DNA of 64,000 nt from Mya arenaria (taxonomy: Eukaryota; Mollusca; Bivalvia; Myida; Myidae). The translations under genes were made by a program, and so were the position numbers. Below are positions 1 through 12,516 of this stretch, one piece after another. Position 1 is the first letter of the stretch. The number at the start of each line of letters is the position of its first letter. The notes under the pieces are model-generated. The model was not told where the DNA came from, did no database searches, and was given only the letters and a program-made list of their open reading frames with translations. The stretch lies in assembly GCF_026914265.1 (NCBI RefSeq), contig NC_069135.1, positions 14,478,906 to 14,542,905 of the forward strand. The letters are read 5' to 3'.

Positions 1-55
1 CATTTATTGATTTTTGATATTAAGTGTGGCTAAAATGGTCTGTAAAAAGACTTAC

Positions 56-3000
56 TTTCCAGAAAAGATACACTTGAGTTTGAGTGTGGATCCTGCCTTG
101 AAGAACTGATCACTGGGTGACGTCCACAACTCAGTGGCCGCATGCTTCTGTTCCGTGGCTGAAATACAATTTTGGAATCATAAAAGGCATGAATTAAGTA
201 TTGACCTTTTACTGGATACATGTAACAGAGAAAATTCACATGGCACAAAGGAGCTCAATATTCACCCAACATTTTATAAAATTATCCCCTATCAGCTAAG
301 CTTCACTACGTATGAAAAAGTACATCAATTTAGTAAAAATTAACCCTTTTTTGAAGTCATTTAACTGAGAAAATTTACATAGCACAAAAGTATTTTCAAC
401 CATACTTTCATAATATTTGATATGGTTACAACAGTTCAGGCTACGAGGTATTTTTAAATTTTATGCTGCAATACAAATAAAATTACTGGGACTCAGAATT
501 CTACACTTTTTCACAAAGAGAAGTAAAAATCACTTGTTTCTTATACAATGTCACAATAAAATCCAAAATTTAGCCCTAAAGTCTGCCAACTTACTTCCTG
601 TAACCCTGATCTCAAATTCTGGCCCAATGGCGTTATCTCGCATGAAGTAGTTGAGTGCCATACAGGAGTACGCCCTGCCACCTTGCTCATCAGACTTTTT
701 CACATTTGTGAATCGAAGTCGACCTTGTTAAGAGATTATAGCAAGTATTTACAAGGTTTAACATGCATGTAGTTTCAATCCTGAATTTTTTTCAACCTAT
801 CTGCCAATTGTATTATGTGCGCAGCAGTATGTATCATACTTAAGAAATATTGAATATCTTTTCATTGATACAATAATTTTTTTATTTTTTTTCAGAACAC
901 TATGACCATTTACAATCCAGCTGCACACCACTGATACATTAACATGAAAAACATGAAACAAAAAAGGTGCTACTACAACTCTTCTGTGTAACAATATTTC
1001 AAATTAAATATTTATCAGTCCAAAACACTACACATTTTTGAAAAACAATACACTTGCAAAACTAAATATTTATGTTAAATGTAATTCATTATATATTTAC
1101 AGTGTCAACTTATTTCAAGTGGATAGTGGTCAAGAGCCATGTCACAAAATTACGCTCCAAGTTTTTCGCCCATGCGAGATGTTGTATAAAAAAATATCTT
1201 ACACAACGTAACTTGGATCATTTACAGATTGGCACACTACCAAACTGAAATATGGTATCAGCCTTTACATGACATATGATTTATGAGACAGTGGTAGTGC
1301 ATTAATTACAGAAAGTAAGTATATTTAATTTGGTCATGATTATGTCCTTTAAAAATCTTTAATTTCTTACCTTCAATATCCATACTGATGCGTTTGTCAA
1401 AGTTGATGGCCTGCCATCTGTTATCCCGCTCTTTGATCACCCAGTACACGTCGGCCGGGGGGAAACTCTGGGGTGGGGTACACTGCAAGGTCACTGCCTG
1501 ACCAGCCTCAGCGTATGTCACCTAAATAATCAATGTTAAGTTGCTCTCAAAATAAATTATTCTACGGTAACTTTAGTATACAGAAGCAATATATACACCA
1601 ACAAATCATATCAACATAAAGTTGACACTAAAATTAAATCAACATTAGCAAAGACAATGTTAAGTCAAGCCAAGTTTTCTTTTAAGAGGAATCTAATATT
1701 ATCATACTTGAAAGCAATTGGTGGAAACTGATAGCTATGCACAACAGGGATGCAACAGGGATGCAACAAAATCAGACTAATTTCCCATGAATGAGAACTT
1801 GACCTTTGACCTACTGACATGAGAATTGCACGCTACACACCGGCATCTAATTTAAAATATTTGTTTTAAGGTATTTATCAAATCTTCAAATGTATGGTCA
1901 CACTGCAGTCAAGACAAGCCATAAATAATTAAATACATGGAATGTTGACTAAATACATACATATGTAACCTTGAACTTTGACCTACAGACATAGGTCTTG
2001 CATGATTTAATCAAACTTTTCATGTTGAACATGTGTACCAAGTCATTTTTAAACCCAAAATGCATGGAAAATGAACAACTAAGACAAACCAACATACCAG
2101 TCATTTTGACCATCAACCCTTAAGTGTGACCTTGACTTTTACCAGCTGATGTGGGCTTTGCATGTGAATATTTATGCAAAGTTATTTTAAAATCTCCCAT
2201 TGCATGGCAAAGTTACAGGCAGGCTTAAGCTTAAATCGGACGGACTACATAGAGAGACAAGGACGAACACTAACAAACTCACGACCCACAACCCTCCTTA
2301 TGGCAACTCAAGTCACGCTCACTGAAAGCAGGCTACACAAAAATGGGCTTTTCTGAGAAGACAGTGTGAGACTCATAATTAATCATTTTTGTCTTCTTTC
2401 TACATAAGATTAAGATTTTGAAGCTTAAACAAAGTCATTTAAATTGAACAAAATGTCCTAGAAAATAACGTTTGCTTTTACCTTTCTCTCTTCATAGGGA
2501 AAACGAGCCAGTTTGGCCTCTCGAAAATTGACTCTTACAGATGCTGCCACACCGTAACCATTGTCAGCAAAACACTGGAATATACCCTCATCTTTGTCCT
2601 CAGGTGCGTTGAACACAATGGTACCTTGGTTCGGCAATTGCACAACACGATCATCGTTACCGCTCGGATTGAAATCTATATTATTTCGCTTCCATCGATA
2701 TCTGGAAATGTAATTCAGAAGTGTTCCTTCACTAGTGACTAGGTAGGATGGATAGAATCACAGTCTTTTAAAACTGATTGCATGTAAGTTGCACATTTTG
2801 TGTTTGCAGCGTTCAATTTTTTTCCATTTCAACTTAAGATTTATAAAAATTTAATAAACTATTGAAATAAAAATAAAATATGTTTCTGATATATATTATA
2901 ATTTTAAAACTTATGCCTTGAAATTTCTTTCTGTAATAAAGTTATCAGTTTGGAGCCAAACTTTAAAGCTGTACTCTCACAGATTTACTGTTTTGACAAC

Positions 3001-3974
3001 TTTTTTTGTCTTGGAATGAGTCAATTTCTGGGTAATATCTGCAAACCAGTGATATAATCCTGCTGACAAAGATCAGATTGCAGATTTTCATATTTACGTT
3101 TGAAAATGATTGTTTTATGGCTAAAAGTGTTACTAACGGAAGTGTTACTAACGGTTTAAGAAAAATGCATAAAACATCATTTTTTTAACTCAATAAATAT
3201 GAATACTGCTATCCAATGTTTTGTCAGCAGTGTTATATGACTGGTTCTCTTGCATGTTCGCATAAATTGGCTTGTTCGAAGACAAAAAATAAAACAGTTG
3301 TCAAAGCGTTTAATCTGTGAGCATGCAGCTTTAATAAATCTTCAATAGAAAATTGTATCCAGTAAAAATTATGATTTAGCATTAAAACTTACACAGGTTT
3401 GGGAATACCATCGGCAATACAGGCTATTTCCACCGACTCTCCAGGCTTGTACCAAATATTCTTCTCTGGATGCTTTACCATATTTGGTGGCCGATTCACT
3501 GATATAGAAATATGTGGGTTTATCAGTAAACATGGTAAAAGGGTATCATGAAAAACGCAGACAGGTACACATCTATTCTATCCAGACCCAATAATAATAT
3601 AAAACAATGCGTTTCCGATTTCACTGCCCTAAAATAATGGTTAGGTAAGGTCAGGACTTTGTTGGTAACGCCACCAACCTTTAATCCATGGTAACCCCTA
3701 ATAGTTACTAAATATGTTGAGACTGTTTCAATCTAAACAAATATTATGTCATGTATAAATTGAAGCATAAAACATTACTCTGAGCTTTCAGCAGTATTTA
3801 AAAAAAAATACTGTAAATTTTATATCATACAATGTGATCAACTGCCTGTTATTTTTTCATATTACTTTCATAGTATTGCTCAAAATTCTAGGTTATCAAT
3901 GTTCAATGAAAAACAGCCATACCTGCCATAGTGAAGGCCACTAAGAGCAAACATGTTATTGCTCTGAGAGACAT
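56..3974 (-). CDS. Nrg: L1CAM-family (neuroglian-like) cell adhesion protein, N-terminal exons
   Basis: Six coding exons read on the minus strand with GT-AG borders and matching phases: 3923-3974 (start, signal peptide), 3393-3498, 2482-2701, 1371-1521, 595-723 and 56-158; the gene continues beyond the left edge. The N-terminus MSLRAITCLLLVAFTMA is a signal peptide. Ig1 shows Cys in ACIADG, the core YRWKR, and Cys in GIFQCFADNGYG. Ig2 begins VTYAEAGQAVTLQC, has the L1-family signature PPQSFPPADVYWVI, then GRLRFTNV and AYSCMALN. Ig3 begins at KAGSTLKLKC. The order and wording match neuroglian/NrCAM/L1CAM Ig1-Ig3. Known family role: homophilic and heterophilic adhesion at the surface of neurons and epithelia, with an ankyrin-binding tail that would lie outside this window. 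The start is chosen because the ATG opens the signal peptide directly after an acceptor at 3982-3983. The paralogue within the L1 family is not certain. Confidence 0.88.
1790..2240. repeat. Three diverged tandem copies of an intronic repeat with TGACCTTTGACCT motifs
   Basis: Three blocks starting near 1797, 1966 and 2124 share a head (a variant of gaccttgacctttgacct), a 'gcatg/gcacg' stretch, then an 'aaat..catggnaaa' tail. They lie in the intron between 1521 and 2482 of the neuroglian-like gene. The first head is a perfect reversed AGGTCA-A-AGGTCA direct repeat (1800-1812); the second (1972-1984) differs at one position. Confidence 0.55.
2967..3330. mobile_element. piggyBac-type MITE with TTAA target duplication
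   Basis: A 364-bp element flanked by TTAA at 2963-2966 and 3331-3334. The ends are imperfect inverted repeats: AGCTGTACTCTCACAGATT on the left pairs with an AGCTGCATGCTCACAGATT-type end on the right, and the match continues inward through TTTGACAACT and TTTTTGTCTT. There is no coding capacity. It sits in an intron of the neuroglian-like gene. TTAA duplication is the known hallmark of piggyBac elements. Confidence 0.75.
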
Positions 3975-4082
3975 GTTGTATCTGAAGTTGAGAAAAAAGT
4001 TTCATTTAATTACCAATTTCATCCAAAGACACCAAAATTAATGATTATCATAGAGAAATAAAACAATATTCCCCCAGACATA

Positions 4083-4655
4083 ATCCACACATTTAGTGTT
4101 TACCAGACAATATCCACTCTTTGTGTTTACCAGACACTATCCACAGTTTGTGTTTACCAGACAATATCTCTTCTTTGTGTTAACCACCAGACTCTATCCA
4201 CTCTTTGTGTTTACCAGACACTATCCACAGTTTGTGTTTACCAGACACTATCCACAGTTTTTGTTTACCAGACATTATCCACTCTTTGTGTTTACCAGAC
4301 AGTATCCACTCTTTGTTTTTACCAGAAACTATCCACTCTTTGAGTTTACCAGACACTATCCACAGTTTGTGTTTACCAGACACTATCCACTCTTTGTGTT
4401 TACCAGACAATATCCACTCTTTGTGTTTACCAGACAATAACCACTCTTTGTGTTTTCCAGACACTATCCACTCTTTGTGTTTACCCTACACTATCCACAG
4501 TTTGTGTTTACCAGACAATATCTCTTCTTTGTGTTTACCAGACACTATCCACAGTTTGTGTTTACCAGACAATATCCACAGTTTGTGTTTACCAGACACT
4601 TTATAATCCACTCTTTGTGTTAACCAGACACCATCCACAGTTTGTGTTTACCAGA
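4083..4655. repeat. 27-bp minisatellite
   Basis: About 21 copies of a 27-bp unit built on 'tatccactctttgtgttta' plus 'ccagacaa', with two main variants (ccactcttt and ccacagttt). Because 27 is a multiple of three, frames stay open on both strands; these are not genes. It lies in the intron just upstream of the signal-peptide exon of the neuroglian-like gene. Confidence 0.92.
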
Positions 4656-5016
4656 GCATGTTTGAAACATAAAACAATTCATTTATGAACTTAATTGTTT
4701 AAAGACTGTTCAGTTTGTATTGTACATAAAGACTAACTATGTTGTATACATAAAGACTAAAAATGTAGCTGAAATGGTTGTAATTTTATATATGTAGCTT
4801 GCTGAGTGACAGGCTCTCGGCAATATAAACAGCCGCGTTGACAATTTTGTTTTGATGTCTCTACGGAAACATAATCAAAGTCAAAATGTTATAATAGTTC
4901 CATTAATCTGCAATATTGTGGCTAGCTCAGGCTCCATAATGATGGCCTAACTGAAACCAGGTATTTTATATGTATATAGCGGCACTTATACTGTCATGCT
5001 ATAAAGCTAGCTTTTA

Positions 5017-5260
5017 TAGCGATGCAATAGAGTGTACATTGCAGAGTGAGAGATCACTGGTGCAAACCCTGACAGGTGCACATAGCAATTCGTGCGGTCT
5101 GTTTTATTTGGCACCTAATGAGGGACCTATGTTGCAGGGGGAATGTGTAACCGGATTTTCCATCTATGTATATAGTGTCACGGTAGAGTGTCGGCTTGCA
5201 GAGCGAGAGGTCATAGGTTCTAACCCCTACAGGTGCCCATAGCAATTTGTGCAGTGGATT
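5017..5260 (+). mobile_element. Two tandem tRNA-derived SINE-like heads
   Basis: Two related blocks (about 5017-5100 and 5173-5258) share the layout 'tagagtgt..ttgcagag.gagag' followed by a B-box-like segment and 'acaggtgc.catagcaatt.gtgc'. The second has ggttctaaccc, close to the Pol III B box GGTTCGANNCC; the first is more decayed. They look like tRNA-related SINE heads in tandem. No functional tRNA cloverleaf is supported. Confidence 0.5.
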
Positions 5261-5811
5261 ACATAACTAATACAAACATGAAATGATGTATATATGATAA
5301 TCTGTATTCTTTACGGTGTTAGACTAAATATCTTTTCAGGCTTTTCAATTATTATAATAATAACATATATATTTTAATTTATTTGGCTTGGGACGAAAAT
5401 TTTGGATCACAAGTTTGATTATAAATAATAGATTTTTACAGGAAGTAACCACTAACCTGGTATGTTTTTGATTTTTTTCCAATTTGATGCTGGTGAAAAG
5501 CTGAACTGATCAACAAATATTTGTTTGAAGTTCAATTTTATTATTATATGAACTTTCTTATCATGAATTATTTCCTTGGTCTCTGAGATGGGGCTAGGTA
5601 AGTAGGCAAGAACAAACTACTGTTTTCATTTCGAGTGTAGGTGAACATGACTCACTTGCTCAGGTACAACTGTATGCAAATGTTTTCGTTCAAAATACTC
5701 AACATATTTACGAAGATCGCAATCATCCACGTGCAAGTTATGTTACACTTTTAATCTTTAATAGAAATATGCAGTTTTGAAGTGAAAATAAGCAAATTTA
5801 GCAAAACATAC

Positions 5812-5890
5812 CTGTGTTTACCTGTCACAATAGTTTGAACATCGAATTAGAGCACCGCCATCTTTGAAAGTTAGATCGTAAGACTTCGGC
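5812..5890 (-). other. Candidate 5' untranslated exon and promoter of the neuroglian-like gene
   Basis: On the minus strand an exon-like stretch ends at a GTATGT donor (5810-5811 read as GT), with a second possible GTAAAC donor at 5820-5821. It contains AAGATGGCGG (5855-5864 reversed), the YY1 motif typical of sites just downstream of transcription starts. Splicing from here to the acceptor at 3982-3983 would remove a 1.8-kb intron. The exon is inferred; the motif and donors are seen directly. Confidence 0.4.
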
Positions 5891-7129
5891 AATATCCGTG
5901 AAACAGAGCCAAATCTCAACCCCCGGTATCTAAATTATTTTCCTTTTATGTCAAACCCCTCCTGGGACATAGACATGTGCGCGTCAAGCTGCAATAATGT
6001 TAGTAAAGGTTGTGAAAAAACAGTACTTTTAAAATCAAAGTTAATATTCTAAGAAAATACAGATTAGGTTTCAAAAGTAAAAAGAGTTATACCTGTGCAG
6101 ACCAACAACAACAATAATAATAATGATAATGATAGTAATGTTGATAATAATAATAATAATAATAAAAATATATATATAAGTTAGCGGCAAGCAAAACACA
6201 TTTAACTTAAATGATACAAACAACATATATGGGTCACCAGGCATCCAAAGTTAGCAATTGACAGCCAAAGGCTTGATGTAATAACACACTTAACAGACAT
6301 CAATGGCGACCAATGGACCTGGTTTCTGTGTGACACAACTTTAATTACAGCGACTGTTGAAATTATCAGCGGATTCATCGCCACCCAAGAAGAAAATAAA
6401 AGCCCTGAGCGACAGGGCCTAACGTAATTAGGCCCTGTCGCTCAACCTTATGATAGATTTTAAATAGGTTCATCAGTGGTCTTCTTAGCAAAGAAGGCGT
6501 GAATGGACAAGCTGTTTAAGACTTAGTCTAACGTAATTAGGATCGCCTCGCTCATACGACTGTATGGAATGTTTTGCAAAGCTGTGAGTCTCTAAAAAAA
6601 AGGCTTGCCAGATCCTCACATGTGACGAAATCACGCACAAGAGGCGCCATCGAAATGGCCATCCTGTAACGTCTAGAGCAACAATATCCTCCACACGCAC
6701 CTTATGAGCACGACCGTCCTCAAAGAAAATTTAGGCAACACAATCCTTAAACTGTTGGGTGACAACATGGAAATAGAACAGGTCAAGTCGCTGGCTGAAG
6801 TTGACCCACGGGAAGCGGCTGGCTAATGCAGAGACCGTCGCGGCAAAGATCGGCTTGTCAATTTACTACACAAAAATAGACCGTGCGAACGGCGAATATA
6901 TATCCCTTCCATTGACAAACTTATAAAAAGCTAGAGAAAAAACTGTGAGCACTTTGATACGTCCAAGAGTTTTGCTAATTGTGAATCGGGCACTTAAAGT
7001 TTGTTAAGTTCTACCAGCAACGCCTTATAAATTAATGATTTTGTTGACGCTGACCACTCCGGAAACATTGCGCCTCAGAGGTTCAATGCACATCGCCAAT
7101 GTTTAGACATCATAAAGAAAATTATAGAC
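5891..7129. other. Intergenic stretch without a recognisable gene
   Basis: Holds an (AAC/AAT)n microsatellite (about 6108-6178) and a perfect 17-bp-arm hairpin (6407-6445). Short open frames near 6202-6384 and 6485-6700 on the minus strand show no recognised domain. The 6600-6900 part is richer in GC than its surroundings and may be a decayed transposon, but no family is identifiable. Confidence 0.5.
6407..6445. repeat. Perfect 17-bp inverted repeat with 5-nt loop
   Basis: Arm TGAGCGACAGGGCCTAA (6407-6423), loop cgtaa, and the exact reverse complement at 6429-6445. A partial echo, 'taacgtaattagg' followed by 'cgcctcgctca', recurs near 6530-6556, suggesting that this motif is a transposon end present more than once. 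Confidence 0.85.
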
Positions 7130-7858
<729 letters not shown>

Positions 7859-10637
7859 AGATGGCTTGATGAATCCGTTACAGACAACGAGGTAGCCATT
7901 CAGGGATACAACATTTCACGCAAGGACCGTAACAGGAATGGGGGAGGAGTGTGTTTATATATTAGAGAAGATGTTGCTTCACATTGAGAACTGACTTACA
8001 AGTTGATAATGTAGAAGCTGTATGAGCTGAACTGTTTTTATATAAAACTAAACCTATTTTAGTATCATCTTGTTATACACCTCCAAACCAGTTAGATTTT
8101 ACTGAACATTTTGAAAATATTTTATCATGTATACGTGCTGATAGCGAATGGTATATTTTAGGTGATTTTAATATATGTATGAAATATAAAAAATCTGCTC
8201 TCTACAGAAAATATCAACAATTATTAAATATGTTTAATTTAAACAGTTAATAACAGTTCCTACTAGAGTCACTGCTTTATCCTCAACTTTGATTGATCAT
8301 ATTTTATGTAGTCACAGTGACATGATCTCTCAGTCGGGTACATTACCAATAAACTTAAGTGATCATTTACCAATTTTTGCACAAGAAAAACTACCATGGT
8401 TAGGCCTAACAAACACAATACTATTAATGTAAGGTGTACCAAAAACTACAATGTTGATGATTTCATCAGTAAATTAAAACTTTGTGATTGGTCTGAAATG
8501 TTTAAGATGGAATCTGTACAATCGTCTTGGATTTTTTTTAAAGATACATTTTTATCAGTTTTAAATAACCGTGCTCCTATTAAAGAAATACGTTGAAAAC
8601 AAAGAAGTGAGCCTTGGATTGATTCTGATATATTGGACCTTATAAAGAATAGGGATTTTTATAAGTATAAGTTTAGGAAAACAGGCAATACAGATTTTTA
8701 CAAGCTCTTTTGCTCATTTAGAAATACAGATCAAAAGGCTGTTAAGAAAGCCAAATCTGAGTATATGTGCAACAAACTAGAAGAAAATAAACACAATCCA
8801 ACAAGTCTGTGGTCTCAGTTAAAGGATCTAGGATACAGTAATAGTAGTAAATCCTCACCTAATGTAGTTCTTAACAAAGGTGACAAACTGTTTTTTGACG
8901 CTAAAACAATAGTAAATCATTTTAATCATTTTTTACAACGGTCGCATCAGTTCTAGTGGAGAAACTGCCTGTTGCATCAAATATGTTCAGTGTTTCATCT
9001 AGTGTTTTTCAAAACTTCTACAAGCAGAGAAACCCTGAATCAAAATCCTTTAAACTACATACTGTTTCAGAGCAATTTGTCCTGAATGAATTATCCAAAC
9101 TAAATTGTTCAAAAAGCACTGGGCTTGATGATATTCCTGCTAGATTTCTAAAGGATGCGGCTCCTTTTATTAAGATACATATCACATTTTTAATAAATAG
9201 TTCTATTGTTAATGAAAGCGTGCCAAATGACTTAAAGAGTGCCAAGGTCAAACCGCTTTTTAAGAAAAATAGTAGGTCAGAAGTTTCAAATTATAGGCCT
9301 GTTAGCATTTTATCAATTGTGTCCAAAATTCTTGAGCGAGCTGTCTACACTCAGCTGGAACCCTTCTTAGTAAAAAATGGTTTGTTGTATGAATATCAAA
9401 GCGGGTTCCGTGGTAACTACTCTACCGACTCCTGCCTAATACACCTTACAGATTATATACGTAGACAATCTTCTAAAGATTTATTTACGGGCATGATCAT
9501 GTTGGATCTACAAAAAGCTTTCGACACAGTAGATCATGATATTGTATGCCGAAAGCTACAGGTCTTGGGTGTGGAGTCGGTGGAGTGGTTTCGCTCATAC
9601 CTAACCGACAGAAAACAGTCTGTTCATGTTAACAATACCAAATCAGATTTTGATCAAGTTGTGTGTGGTGTACCTCAAGGAAGTATATTAGGTCCTCTGC
9701 TGTTTTTATGCTACATTAATGACATGAATACAAGCATCAGTTCTAAATGCAAACTTATACTTTATGCTGATGACAGCGCTATCTTTTTTTCTCATAAAGA
9801 CCCTGTTTTAATTAGACAAGTTCTTGGTCAAGAATTGCAAAACTGCAGCATATGATAACAAATTATCCCTTCATTTAGGAAAGACCGAATGCATTCTTTT
9901 TGGCTCCAAACGTAAACTTGGCAAAATAGGGGATTTCAGCATTCAATGTAATGGCCATGAAATCAAGTCTCAAGATTCAGTCAAATATCTTGGGTCAATT
10001 TTGGACTCTGGTTTGTCAGGTACATCTACTGCGAACAATATTGTTAAGAAGGTTAACTCTAGAATCAAATGTTTATATAGACAACGTGAATTTTTAAACA
10101 AATCTCTTAGGAAAACTCGTTGTAATGCATATGTTCAATGTCATCTTGACTATGCTTCATCATCTTGGTACTGTGGCCTTACCATGAAGTCTAAAAATAC
10201 ACTCCAGGTGGCACAAAATAAAATTGTTCGTTTTATTAATAATTTTCATTGTAGAACCTCGCTTTCAGTGGCAAGTTTTGCTGATCTTGGTTTTTTTAAA
10301 TGTTGAACAAAGATGTAGACAACTTAGGCTAAATCATGTACACAAAATATTTTATGACAAGTGTCCAAGTTACATGAAGGATAATTTTGCCATATGTAAC
10401 GAAGTTCACTCATATGGCAGTAGATCCAACTTAAAATTTTATATCCCACATAATGGTGGTTTTAAAGCAGCTTCTTTTTATTTTAATGGTATACGGGATT
10501 GGAACATGCTTCAAAATAACATCAAAGACACAGAATCAAAGTATGTTTTTAAGAAATTAGTCAAAACTCACCTCTTAAATGAGATGGAGAAGTTTGAAAA
10601 AGTCTGTCTTTTTGTATTCATATTTTTGATGTATTAG
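7859..10637 (+). pseudogene. LINE ORF2 remnant: endonuclease and reverse transcriptase
   Basis: Endonuclease pieces include GGGVCLYIRED near 7945, GDFNI near 8161 and the terminal SDHLPI near 8360. Reverse transcriptase motifs lie in one frame over 8956-9855: NYRPVSILSIVSKILE, SGFRGNYSTDSC, MLDLQKAFDTVDHD, GVPQGSILGPLLFLCYIND and the catalytic LYADDSAIF. A C-terminal block (LRLNHVHKIFYDKCPSYM, SYGSRSNL, GIRDWNML) follows to 10637. Reading needs several frame changes (near 7980, 8956, 9840 and 10270) and passes in-frame stops in the endonuclease and near 8594, so this copy is dead. Confidence 0.88.
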
Positions 10638-11172
10638 ATAAATATAAGTGCGCTTTCTAGGAATACGCACAATTTTTATATAGTTGCTTTGGTAATTTTT
10701 AAATATTCCTTAACTATTTGTATAATTGTGTGGTATATTATATAATTATGTGATACTGATAGTAGTTTATTTGTGATGAATGTCATATATTAATTTAATT
10801 CATCTGAGTATATGATATAATATTATATAACACTGTTCACTAAATCATTAAATGCCAACTTTAATACCTTAGACATGGACCCCGTTGGAAATAAGCTTTT
10901 GTACTTGTGCAAATCTTTACGGGTTATCCTGTGCAATGTCATTTATTATGTTAAACTTGGTTATTTGGTAAAACTTTATTTGGTAATAAATTAGATAGCT
11001 TTATCATTAACACCAGAAGTAATACTTGTTTTAGTAGATCTAGTATTATGTATTTCATGTTAAACTTTCTGTGATATGACTTATTAGGACTCTAAATATC
11101 ATGCAAATACAATATGTGATATATCCTATATTGATGTAAAATGTACTGTTATTGACATAATGCACGAATAAA

Positions 11173-11227
<55 letters not shown>

Positions 11228-11235
11228 CTACTACT
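7859..11235 (+). mobile_element. CR1/L2-group non-LTR retrotransposon (LINE), 5'-truncated
   Basis: About 3.4 kb on the plus strand: the end of an AP-endonuclease domain, a reverse transcriptase, a C-terminal domain, an AATAAA at 11167-11172 and a 3' tail of (ACT)n with some ACG units (about 11172-11235). No first ORF is present, and the element starts inside the endonuclease, as expected of a 5'-truncated LINE copy. It is inserted in the TA/34-bp array described separately. The clade (CR1, L2, Daphne or Crack) is not resolved by eye. Confidence 0.88.
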
Positions 11236-11289
11236 ATATCCTGCTAGGTTATTATTGCGATTGGTGATAAAGCTGACCGGTAGCCGGTT

Positions 11290-11370
11290 TTTAGTTTACA
11301 ATAAAAGCGCCATCTGTGTCAATGAAATGGCTGATAGTTACTTCCGGAAAATTATGTTGTTGCTGTGAAG
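11290..11370 (+). other. Candidate noncoding first exon with promoter motifs
   Basis: A short stretch holds 'gaaatggc' (YY1-like) and the ETS site acttccgga (11340-11348), and ends GAAG followed by GTTAGT, a plausible donor at 11371. An ATG at 11327 opens only a 13-codon frame, ending TGA at 11366-11368. It could be a 5' exon of the plus-strand gene whose next visible exon has an acceptor at 14803. This is inference from motifs only. Confidence 0.22.
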
Positions 11371-11885
11371 GTTAGTTATTTTAGGTTAATTATTCGGTTA
11401 TATTCAAATTCATGTATGTATTAAATGCAGAATTCGTCACTGTTTGATTTAAAATCTAGTATGGCTCAGTAACAGCTGATTTTGTTTCCACTCCCTAGTG
11501 TATAATTGATTCTGCTTCAGTGCTTGGCGGATCAATTAAACTGCTGTTTCATGATTAAGGGTGTTCAGTTTGTACGTATGTATGTATGCATGTACATTAT
11601 TCAGATCTCTTGGTCTAGGACAGTCCTCAAAAACAATGAACTTATTAGACGCAGACTGGTGGCCGCATCTATAGTAGCCACAATAATGCGCGTTTAGGTC
11701 TTTAACATTTGGATATTCATTTTGTTCCCTAAACGCCACATAACACAACAAGTCAACTATTCCATATCAATGTAAAATATATTTTTCAACTGTAACTCCA
11801 CAAAACTTAACACTTCGCTGTTAAATAAAAACACAAAAGTTACACTGTTATTTTAGCTATATATTATTTTTACTTATTACACATG

Positions 11886-12516
11886 TACTGGTTGACGGTA
11901 CATTTCCGAACAGGACACAAATCCTGAACACCGACTAAAACACGCGTTTGTTTACCAAGATCGATTATTCAAAGACCTAGATCAATACAGAGGCTTGCCT
12001 TGGTCACACTTTCGAAGTTTCATCTTGTTATGTTAAGTATTTTCCTAAAAAATGCCATTCAATGTTTATACGCTTAAAGATCAAAATGTAGCACATGGGG
12101 GAATGACGTCAGAAGGCGCACGCGCATCTTTAGGTTTTGATGTTTATAAATAGAAATCAGGCTTTACATTTGAATTGCATGTTTTGAAAAACATTGGAAA
12201 CAATAAATAACTCTACAGCTAGGTGTTTATTTAATAAAGCATTCTTTATTCATTATAATTGTATGACCATGTATTTTCGCTTTGCAAGTGTTCGGTATTT
12301 GTGCCCTCCACAGCATAATTTTAAGGGTGATTTACTGTCCATAAAATGCATGATTTTTGACATAAAATTGATGAGGTCGTGATTCTGTATTTTGACAGAT
12401 GTTGTCACATTAACCAAAGATGTTTCATATGAAATTTTGACTTACTACAACAAAAACTCTCCAAGAAAATTGTGAAAAACCTCAAAAAGTGTTCGGATTT
12501 GTGACCGTAGCCAGTA
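11886..12516. mobile_element. TA-flanked inverted-repeat element (MITE)
   Basis: The left end TACTGGTTGACGGTACA and the right end, read reversed as TACTGGCTACGGTCACA, are imperfect inverted repeats, each followed by TCCGAACA. Further copies of the inner motif (CACAAATCCGAACAC and relatives) occur near 11914, 12284 and 12488. No transposase is present. TA ends suggest the Tc1/mariner superfamily. A CRE-like TGACGTCA (12104-12111) and TATAAATA (12145-12152) lie inside. Confidence 0.6.

Noticed and set aside
4096-4606. Three overlapping open frames on both strands encoding nonapeptide repeats
   Set aside because: They arise from the 27-bp minisatellite in an intron, with no start context or splice support.
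12104-12152. CRE (TGACGTCA) 33 bp before a TATA box, suggesting a promoter
   Set aside because: It lies inside an inverted-repeat element, and the frame after it (12194-12382) has no recognisable product.
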